Positions 10,629-17,415 of a stretch of DNA of 17,415 nucleotides are shown piece by piece; within the stretch, counting starts at the first letter, position 1, and each line of letters begins with the position of its first letter. This DNA comes from Firmicutes bacterium CAG:110. GTDB lineage: Bacteria; Bacillota; Clostridia; Oscillospirales; Oscillospiraceae. The stretch lies in the NCBI GenBank assembly GCA_000434635.1, contig HF988089.1, positions 10,254-27,668 on the forward strand. Direction: 5' to 3'. Under the pieces are notes generated by a model that worked only from the letters and a program-made list of their open reading frames with translations, did not search any database and had not been told where the DNA came from. The position numbers and the translations under genes are program-made.

Positions 10629-13600
10629 ATGCTGCACCTTTTGCTTGGCACAGACTGGACGGCCAACCGGGACGAAGTTATGAAGCGGATCGCGGCGGAC
10701 GTTGCCGGGAGGAGGGGGAACCGCATTCTGATGGTTCCCGAACTCATCAGCCATGAAACGGAGCGGCGGCTGTGCGCTGCTGCCGGGGACACGGCCAGCC
10801 GGTACGCCGAGGTGCTGTCCTTTACCCGGCTTGCCAGACGCGTGGCGGATTCCATGGGAAGCGCCGCGGAGGAATGTCTGGACAACGGAGGCCGGGTGGT
10901 TGCCATGGCGGCTGCGGCAAAGAACCTGTCCAGCCGGTTGAAAGCCTATGCCGCCGTGGAGACGAAGCCGGAGTTCCTTACCGGCCTTATCGACGCCGTG
11001 GACGAATTCAAGCGCTGCTGCATTTCCTCGGCCGACTTGAGCCGCGCCGCCGGGGAGACGGAGGGGAGTCTGGCGCAGAAGCTGGAAGAACTGTCGCTTC
11101 TGATGGAGAGTTACGACGCTTTGTGCAGCCGGGGCAAGCGCGACCCGAGAGACCAGATGACGTGGCTTTTGGAACAGATGGAGCAGGGGGACTTTGCCCG
11201 GGAGCATGTGTTTTACATAGACGGCTTCCCGGATTTCACCCGGCAGCATCTGGCAATTCTGGAGCATCTCATTCAGGCGTCCCCCGACGTGACGGTGAGC
11301 CTGAACTGCGACCGGGAGGGTTCCCGGCTTCTGGCCTTTGAAAAGGCGGGGGACACGGCGTCCCAGCTGTTTCTCTGCGCCCGCCGCGCCGGGGTGGACG
11401 TGCAGATCGAAATCATTCCCGAAAAGCGCCTGCCCCTTTCTCCTGTGCGGGAGAGGCTGTTTCAGGGCGTGATCAGCCGGGGGGCGGCGAGCGGGTGCTT
11501 GGACGTGTTCCGGGCGGAATCGCCGTACCTCGAGTGTATGGGCGCGGCGGAGAGGATTCGGGGGCTTTTGGCCGCCGGGTGCCGCTGCCGGGATATTACG
11601 GTGGTCTGCACCGATATGACGGTGTATCAGCCCCTGGTGAATCTGGTCTTTCACCGGCTCCACATTCCGGTGTATCAGTCCGGAACCGAGGATATTCTGC
11701 AAAAAAGCGTCATCGCCACGGTGCTGATGGCGCTGGACGCTGCCCTGAGCGGATTCGACCAGAAAAGCGTCCTGCGCTATCTCCGCTCCGCCCTGTCTCC
11801 CGTTGACCCGGATACCTGCGACCGGATCGAGAATTACGCCATCATCTGGGGCATTCGCGGGCAGAAGTGGACGCAGAGCTGGGAAAACCATCCCGATGGC
11901 CTCAGCGGCGTGTGGACGGAGGAAGACCAGCATCGGTTGGAGGAACTGAACACGGCGCGGGAACTGGCAATCGCGCCGCTGACGCGGCTCTGGCAGGGCT
12001 TCCGGGACGCTTCCGACCTGCGGGGACAGATTCTGGCGCTATATGGCTTTTTGGAAGACATTTCTTTGGAAATGCGGCTTTCCCGCATGGCGCAGGAGCT
12101 GGATGCCGCCGGGGACAACCGGGCCGCGCAGATTTTGAACCAGCTGTGGGAAATCCTTCTGGGCGCGCTGGAGCAGATGTACGACATGCTGGGGGACACC
12201 CATTGGGAGGGGGAGCAGTTTATCCGCCTTTTCCGGCTGCTGCTGAGCCAGTACGACGTGGGAACCATCCCACCGGTGCTGGACGCGGTGCAGGTCGGCC
12301 CCGTGTCCGCCATGCGCTGCCATCAGGAAAAGCATCTGATCGTGCTGGGGGCGGAGGAAGGCAAGCTCCCCGGCTACTCCGGCTCTGCCGGTGTCCTGAC
12401 CGATCAGGAGCGCGTCACCCTCCGGGAGCTGGGCGTGCCCCTCACCGGCGGCGCGATGGAGGGCGTGCAGGCGGAGTTCGCGGAAATTTACGGCTGCTTC
12501 TGCGGCGCCATGGCGTCGGTGAGCGTGTTCTGCTCCGGCGACCAGCCGTCCTTTGTCTACCGCCGCCTGTGCGAGCTTGCGGGCGGGGAACAGCAGGTGA
12601 AAAACACATTGGGTTTTGCCCCGGCGGATGGACTGGAAGCGGGGGCGTACCTCGCCCGGTGGGACGCCGGGGACGCTGCCGGACGTTTGAATGTCCGGGA
12701 TACATATCTGGAAACCTGCCGCCGGCGGGATTACCGCTTCGGAAAGGTGGAGCGGGAAACCATTGGCAAACTCTACGGCTCGACGCTGAATCTTTCCGCC
12801 TCCCAGATCGACCGGCAGGCGGAATGCCGCCTGTCCTATTTCCTCAAGTACGGCCTTCGGGTGCAGGAGCGGAAGGAAGCCGCCATCGACCCGGCGGAAT
12901 TCGGAACCTATGTCCATGCGGTGCTGGAAAATTCCGCCCGCCGCATTCGGGAACTGGGCGGATTCCACAGGGTTTCTCTGGAAGAAACGCTGGAAATCGC
13001 CCATGGCTTCAGCGAGGAGTACGCCCGGGAGCATTTCAGCCAGATCGAGTCGGAGCGGGTGACGTATCTCTTCCGCCGCCATATTCAGGAGCTGGACATG
13101 GTGGTTCGGGAGCTGTGGCAGGAGCTGAGCGAGGCGGCGTTTGCCCCGGCGGGCTTTGAGGTCGGCTTCGGCGACGGGGAGGGTCTGCCGCCCATCCCGA
13201 TTCCAGGCGGCGGCATGAACGCAGTCCTGCGGGGCTTTATCGACCGGGTGGACATCTGGGACAACGGCGCCAGCCGCTATTACCGGGTGGTAGACTACAA
13301 AACCGGGAAAAAGGATTTTGACTACTGCGACGTGTTCAACGGCGTGGGGCTGCAAATGCTGCTGTACATGTTCGCACTGAAAAGCAGCGGAAGCGATATG
13401 CTGGGCGACCGCCCGGTGGCGGCGGGCGTGCAGTATTTTCCCGCCCGCGCGCCCTATCTGACCTCCGACGGCAAGTTGACCGCCGAGGAAGCGGAGCAGG
13501 AGCGGATCTCCAAGTGGAAGCGAAAGGGACTGCTTCTGAACGATGAAGATGTCTTACAGGCGATGGAGCCGGGAGACGCGCCCAAGCGGATGTGCTACAG

Positions 13601-13889
13601 CGTGAAAAAGGACGGCACCATTTCCGGCGATCTTGCCGACCGCCAGCAGCTGAAGCTGTTGGAAGGGTACGTGTTCCGGATACTGTCCAGACTGGTGGAG
13701 GATATCGTCTCCGGCAATGTGGAGCCAAACCCCTACACCCGCGGCAGCACCCACGACGCCTGCCGGTTCTGCCCCTACGGCCCGGTCTGCCACCCGGCGG
13801 CCGTGGAGGGGCGGCGCAGCTATAAGATGATGGACGCTCAGCGGTTCTGGGAGGAAATCGGAAAGGAGATGGGAGATCATGGCGGATAA
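10629..13889 (+). CDS. addB: ATP-dependent helicase/nuclease subunit B (AddB)
   Basis: AddB pairs with AddA to resect double-strand breaks to Chi-type sites and prepare DNA for RecA. The 1086-residue protein has an inactive UvrD-like helicase part (for example LIVLGAEEGKLPGYSG at about 570-585) and a C-terminal RecB-type nuclease: FGTYVHAVLE (H763), RGFIDRVDIW (D872), VVDYKTGKKD (D889, K891). The iron-sulphur staple is complete: C733 in AECRLSYF, then C1045-x2-C1048-x5-C1054. Where other AddB proteins have a Walker A loop (GxxGxGKT), this one reads LLGTDWTANRDEV, so ATP binding by that loop appears lost. I start it at the ATG at 10629 (MLHLLLG) with a G-rich site (AAGGGGGTG) just upstream; an in-frame ATG at 10560 overlaps spoIIR and adds atypical residues. 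It overlaps addA by 11 bases. Confidence 0.93.
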   Translation: MLHLLLGTDWTANRDEVMKRIAADVAGRRGNRILMVPELISHETERRLCAAAGDTASRYAEVLSFTRLARRVADSMGSAAEECLDNGGRVVAMAAAAKNLSSRLKAYAAVETKPEFLTGLIDAVDEFKRCCISSADLSRAAGETEGSLAQKLEELSLLMESYDALCSRGKRDPRDQMTWLLEQMEQGDFAREHVFYIDGFPDFTRQHLAILEHLIQASPDVTVSLNCDREGSRLLAFEKAGDTASQLFLCARRAGVDVQIEIIPEKRLPLSPVRERLFQGVISRGAASGCLDVFRAESPYLECMGAAERIRGLLAAGCRCRDITVVCTDMTVYQPLVNLVFHRLHIPVYQSGTEDILQKSVIATVLMALDAALSGFDQKSVLRYLRSALSPVDPDTCDRIENYAIIWGIRGQKWTQSWENHPDGLSGVWTEEDQHRLEELNTARELAIAPLTRLWQGFRDASDLRGQILALYGFLEDISLEMRLSRMAQELDAAGDNRAAQILNQLWEILLGALEQMYDMLGDTHWEGEQFIRLFRLLLSQYDVGTIPPVLDAVQVGPVSAMRCHQEKHLIVLGAEEGKLPGYSGSAGVLTDQERVTLRELGVPLTGGAMEGVQAEFAEIYGCFCGAMASVSVFCSGDQPSFVYRRLCELAGGEQQVKNTLGFAPADGLEAGAYLARWDAGDAAGRLNVRDTYLETCRRRDYRFGKVERETIGKLYGSTLNLSASQIDRQAECRLSYFLKYGLRVQERKEAAIDPAEFGTYVHAVLENSARRIRELGGFHRVSLEETLEIAHGFSEEYAREHFSQIESERVTYLFRRHIQELDMVVRELWQELSEAAFAPAGFEVGFGDGEGLPPIPIPGGGMNAVLRGFIDRVDIWDNGASRYYRVVDYKTGKKDFDYCDVFNGVGLQMLLYMFALKSSGSDMLGDRPVAAGVQYFPARAPYLTSDGKLTAEEAEQERISKWKRKGLLLNDEDVLQAMEPGDAPKRMCYSVKKDGTISGDLADRQQLKLLEGYVFRILSRLVEDIVSGNVEPNPYTRGSTHDACRFCPYGPVCHPAAVEGRRSYKMMDAQRFWEEIGKEMGDHGG

Positions 13890-16800
13890 ACTGACACCGC
13901 AACAGGAGATGGCCGTGACCAGCCGGGGCGGCAAGCTGCTGGTTTCCGCGGCTGCCGGTTCCGGCAAGACCAAGGTGCTGGTTGACCGGCTGCTGGGCTT
14001 TCTGACCCAGACGCATGACCCGGCTAACCTGGACGAGTTTCTCATCATCACCTACACCAAGGCCGCAGCGTCAGAGCTTCGGGGGAAAATCGCCAAAAAG
14101 CTGACGGAGGAAATTGCCCAACGGCCGGAAGAGACGCATTTGCAGCGGCAAATGCAGCGGTTGTTTCTGACGAAAATCTCCACCGTTCACGGCTTTTGCT
14201 CCGATTTACTGCGGGAATATGCCTATAAACTGGATATCGCGGCGGATTTTCGGGTGGCGGATGAAAACGAATGCCGGGAGATACGGGAGACGGTGCTGGA
14301 AGGTTTGCTTGACCGCGCCTATGAAACGGCGGGGGATGACCCGGACTTCCGGGCGTTTGTGGACACGCAGGGCGTGGGGCGGTCAGACCGGCAGGTGCCG
14401 GAGATCATCGAAAAGGTCTACGACAGCGCCCACTGCCACCTGAACCCGGAGGCATGGCTGGACAAATGCCTGACCGACGCGGATGCTGAGGGCATCGGCG
14501 ACGTGGGGGAGACGGTGTGGGGGCAATATCTGATTCGGAATTTGCAGGAATATCTGGACTGTCAGATCGCGGTGCTTCGGCAGTGCGCAGAAAGCGCCGA
14601 CAACTGCCCCGGTCTGGAAAAGCCCGCCGTTACTCTGAGAGACGCCATGTACCAGTTGGAGCAGCTTCGCGCCTGCACGATCTGGGATGATATCGTGGCA
14701 AAACGGGAGCTCCGTTTCGGGTCGCTTCGGTTTCCCACAAAAGATAACCCTGACCCGGAGCTGACGGATCGGATCAAGGCCGCATGGTTGGCCTGCAAGG
14801 AGGGGCTGAAAAAGAAGCTGTCGGGCTTTTCCAACGATTCCGAACAGGTGCTGACCGACCTGCACCAGACAGCTGCCGCCCAGCGGGGGCTGGTGGCGCT
14901 GGTAAGGCAGTTCGACCGGGATTACACCGCGGCCAAACGCAGCCGCCGGGTGCTGGATTTTGGAGATTTGGAGCACAAAACGCTGGATCTGCTGCTGGGA
15001 AAATCCCGAAGCCAGCCCACAGCCGCCGCGCGGGAGATCGGGCGGCGTTACCGGGAGATCATGGTGGACGAGTATCAGGACTCCAATGGCGTGCAGGACG
15101 CGATTTTTGAGGCCCTGACCCGGGAGAAGCAGAACTGCTTCATGGTCGGGGATGTGAAACAGTCCATCTACCAGTTCCGTCTGGCCGACCCGGGGATTTT
15201 TCTGGAGAAGTATGAAAAATACGCCCCGGCTCAGCAGGCAGAGCCGGGGCAGGGAAGAAAGATTCTCCTGAGCCACAATTTCCGTTCCGGCGCCGAGGTC
15301 ATCGACGCGGTGAACGACGTGTTCCACACCTGTATGCGCCCCAAGGTCGGCGGGCTGACCTACGGGGAAGCGGAGGAACTCCGGGAGGGAATTCCCCACA
15401 CGCCGCTGGAAGCCGCCGTGGAGCTTCACGTGATCGAGACCCGGGACGACCAGTATCCCGAGGAAGCGGCCTTTGTGGCGGAGCGAATCGTCCGGCTGCT
15501 GCGGGAGGGAACGCCGGTGCGGGATGGCGACAGCCTGCGGCCGGTTTGCCCGGAGGACATTGTGATTCTGCTTCGTTCTCCCGGCAGCGGCGGCGGGTAT
15601 TTCCAGAAGGCGCTGGAAGCCCGGGGCATTCGCTGTGCGTCGGGCGGCGGCACGGACCTGCTGCAAACCGAGGAGATCGGCACCCTGCGCTCGTTCCTGC
15701 AGATCGTCTGGAACCCCCGGCAGGACATTCCGCTGGTCAGTACGCTGGCAAGCCCCATTTTCGGCTTCACCGCCGACGAACTGGCGGAAATCCGAAGTGC
15801 GAGGAAAAAGGGTGCGTTCTATGACGCACTGCTGCTCAGCGACAGCCCGAAGGTCAAAACGTTCCTGAATACGCTGGACAGGCTGCGCCGGGAGGCCAGA
15901 ATGAACCCCCTGACCGCACTGCTGGAAAACTGCTTCGCCCTGACCAGACTGGACAGCGTTTACGCCGCCATGCCCGGCGGGGAGGCGAAAACCGCAAATA
16001 TCCAGACGTTTTATCAGCTTGCAGCGGATTTTGAAAACGGAAATTTGAAAGATTTGGGGCAGTTTCTGGATTTTTTGGACGCAATGGAGGAAAAAGGGCT
16101 GATTTCAGCGGCTTCGTCTCCTGCCGGGTGCGTGACCATTATGAGTATCCACAAGTCCAAGGGACTGGAATTTCCGGTGGTGTTCCTCAGCAACCTTTCC
16201 CGGAGGTTCAACACGGAGAGCCAGTGCGCCCAGATCCTCTGCGACAGGGATCTGGGAATGGGACTTTCCGTGGCGGACAGCGAAAATCGCGTGCGCTATT
16301 CCTCTATCGCCAAGCGTGCCATTGCCGCGAAAATGGCGGCGGAAAGCCTGTCGGAGGAACTGCGGGTGCTGTATGTCGCCATGACCCGGGCACGGGATCG
16401 TCTGATCATGACCTACGCAGAGAAAAATCCCGGAAAGATAATTCAGAATATCGCCCTTCGGCAGGATTTTGACGGGGGAGAGCTGCTGTGCCGGGAGGCG
16501 GCGCGTCCCGGACAGTGGGTCTTGCTGGCGGCAGTGCGCCATACGGAGGCGGGAGCGCTTCACGCGCTGGGCGGCCGACCCGGCGAGACAAAGCTGGGAG
16601 ATCACCCATGGGTGATTCGCGTTTCCGATGCCCCGGAATCGGAAGACGCCGTTGGAAAAGAGATGGACACCCGCCCCGCAATGCCCGACGGTGTGGAGCA
16701 GGCGCTGCAGGAAGCGTTGTCCTTCCAATATGCCTACGATGCGGCGACCCGCGCACCCTCCAAGCAGACGGCGACGAACCGCAAAGGCCGCGCCAAGGAC

Positions 16801-17388
16801 GAGGAAGCGGCGGAGGACACCCAGGCGCCGAAATTCCCCACCCGGGATTTCCGGCGCCCGTCCTTCCTCACGGAAAGCCGCGGCGGCAAGGCCTACGGCA
16901 GCGCCATCCATGCGGTTCTGCAATACCTGCGCTACGAAAACTGCGGCAGTGAGGATGATGTAAAAGCGGAAATTGCCCGGCTGGTTTCTCAGAAATTCAT
17001 CACCGAGGAACAGGGAAAATTGGCGGACAGCGGGAAAATTGCGGCGTTTTTCGATACGGAAATCGGCCGGAAGCTCCGCGCCGGATGCTCCTGCCTGCGG
17101 GAATTCAAGTTCTCCATCCTCGACGACGGCAGCCATTACGGCGACGGTCTGGAGGGGGAGCAGGTGCTTCTGCAGGGCGTTGTGGACTGCGCGCTGCTGG
17201 AAAAGGACGGCATTGTTGTGCTGGACTTCAAAACCGATCATGTAACGGAAAGCACGGTAGCCGCGGCGGCGGAACGCTACCGCTTACAGGTGCAGACCTA
17301 CGCCGAAGCACTGAGCCGCATTTATGAAATGCCGGTCAAGGCAAAGTATCTCTATTTCTTCCAGCTGGGAAGATTTGTGGAAGTATAA
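13879..17388 (+). CDS. addA: ATP-dependent helicase/nuclease subunit A (AddA)
   Basis: AddA is the motor helicase and second nuclease of the AddAB recombination complex. The 1169-residue protein is complete. Helicase motifs in order: Q-motif LTPQQEMAV (5-13), Walker A SAAAGSGKT (23-31), Ia LIITYTKAAASELR (55-68), TVHGFC (102-107), II MVDEYQDS (395-402), III VGDVKQSIYQFR (423-434), IV HNFRSG (466-471), V MSIHKSKGLEFPVVF (755-769), VI VLYVAMTRARDR (830-841). The C-terminal nuclease has GSAIHAVLQ (H1011), LQGVVDCAL (D1103), VLDFKTDH (D1116, K1118) and YRLQVQTYAEAL (1134-1145). A charged, low-complexity linker (about 955-990) joins the helicase and nuclease parts. The ATG at 13879 overlaps the end of addB and has AGGAG at 10 bases, so the subunits are translationally coupled. 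Confidence 0.97.
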   Translation: MADKLTPQQEMAVTSRGGKLLVSAAAGSGKTKVLVDRLLGFLTQTHDPANLDEFLIITYTKAAASELRGKIAKKLTEEIAQRPEETHLQRQMQRLFLTKISTVHGFCSDLLREYAYKLDIAADFRVADENECREIRETVLEGLLDRAYETAGDDPDFRAFVDTQGVGRSDRQVPEIIEKVYDSAHCHLNPEAWLDKCLTDADAEGIGDVGETVWGQYLIRNLQEYLDCQIAVLRQCAESADNCPGLEKPAVTLRDAMYQLEQLRACTIWDDIVAKRELRFGSLRFPTKDNPDPELTDRIKAAWLACKEGLKKKLSGFSNDSEQVLTDLHQTAAAQRGLVALVRQFDRDYTAAKRSRRVLDFGDLEHKTLDLLLGKSRSQPTAAAREIGRRYREIMVDEYQDSNGVQDAIFEALTREKQNCFMVGDVKQSIYQFRLADPGIFLEKYEKYAPAQQAEPGQGRKILLSHNFRSGAEVIDAVNDVFHTCMRPKVGGLTYGEAEELREGIPHTPLEAAVELHVIETRDDQYPEEAAFVAERIVRLLREGTPVRDGDSLRPVCPEDIVILLRSPGSGGGYFQKALEARGIRCASGGGTDLLQTEEIGTLRSFLQIVWNPRQDIPLVSTLASPIFGFTADELAEIRSARKKGAFYDALLLSDSPKVKTFLNTLDRLRREARMNPLTALLENCFALTRLDSVYAAMPGGEAKTANIQTFYQLAADFENGNLKDLGQFLDFLDAMEEKGLISAASSPAGCVTIMSIHKSKGLEFPVVFLSNLSRRFNTESQCAQILCDRDLGMGLSVADSENRVRYSSIAKRAIAAKMAAESLSEELRVLYVAMTRARDRLIMTYAEKNPGKIIQNIALRQDFDGGELLCREAARPGQWVLLAAVRHTEAGALHALGGRPGETKLGDHPWVIRVSDAPESEDAVGKEMDTRPAMPDGVEQALQEALSFQYAYDAATRAPSKQTATNRKGRAKDEEAAEDTQAPKFPTRDFRRPSFLTESRGGKAYGSAIHAVLQYLRYENCGSEDDVKAEIARLVSQKFITEEQGKLADSGKIAAFFDTEIGRKLRAGCSCLREFKFSILDDGSHYGDGLEGEQVLLQGVVDCALLEKDGIVVLDFKTDHVTESTVAAAAERYRLQVQTYAEALSRIYEMPVKAKYLYFFQLGRFVEV

Positions 17389-17396
17389 AAAATTTA

Positions 17397-17415
17397 CGGG
17401 CGCCCGGAATTCCGG
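17397..17415 (+). terminator. Truncated palindrome after addA, possibly half a terminator
   Basis: CCGGAATTCCGG (17404-17415) is a perfect palindrome at the window edge, and CGGGCG lies just outside its left arm. If the next bases are CGCCCG plus Ts, this is the addA terminator. It cannot be decided from the window. Confidence 0.3.

Noticed and set aside
10332..11933. A 533-codon minus-strand open frame across spoIIR and addB
   Set aside because: It spans two well-recognised genes on the other strand, and its product is a Pro/His/Gln/Arg-rich shadow translation.
12039..13355. Long minus-strand open frame inside addB, with similar ones inside addA (14383-15666 and 16105-17241)
   Set aside because: All are antisense shadows of AddB or AddA, whose motifs are continuous through these regions.

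Overview
The window looks like a chromosomal segment of a GC-rich, spore-forming Clostridia-type Firmicute, most likely of the Oscillospiraceae/Ruminococcaceae kind. The evidence is a sporulation gene (spoIIR), a SpoVB-type flippase, an AddAB recombination nuclease in place of RecBCD, strong AGGAGG-type ribosome sites, and a multi-hairpin intergenic repeat of a style I associate with that group. The family placement is inference; no rRNA or tRNA is present to settle it. I see no CRISPR array, transposase, phage gene or attachment site.

Left part, minus strand (read from right to left). A long gene for a membrane Ser/Thr protein kinase with fibronectin-III-like outer domains (7488-4645) ends at a 13-bp hairpin. 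A 411-bp gap follows, holding a 121-bp composite palindrome and the promoter of a two-gene unit: a zinc-dependent phospholipase C-like protein and a VanZ-family membrane protein. That unit ends in a clean terminator. Next come a tandem-OB SSB-like protein, endonuclease III (nth) and a SpoVB-like flippase. The SSB-like and flippase genes each carry a hairpin over their translation start.

Right part, mainly plus strand. A zinc-ribbon/transmembrane/Ig-like (BIG2) protein is transcribed divergently from the kinase. The two promoters are back to back, with a dyad exactly between their -35 boxes. A small DUF378 membrane protein faces it across a shared terminator. Then come ispE (isoprenoid synthesis) behind a near-consensus promoter, spoIIR immediately behind an intrinsic terminator, and the overlapping addB-addA pair, which runs to the window edge.

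Most genes are housekeeping genes of known families. The part with most unexplained biology is the kinase/zinc-ribbon pair: two single-pass proteins with Ig-like outer domains that share one control region and could form an envelope-sensing system. Other points worth attention are the start-proximal hairpins, the SSB-like protein next to nth, and the loss of the Walker A motif in AddB.
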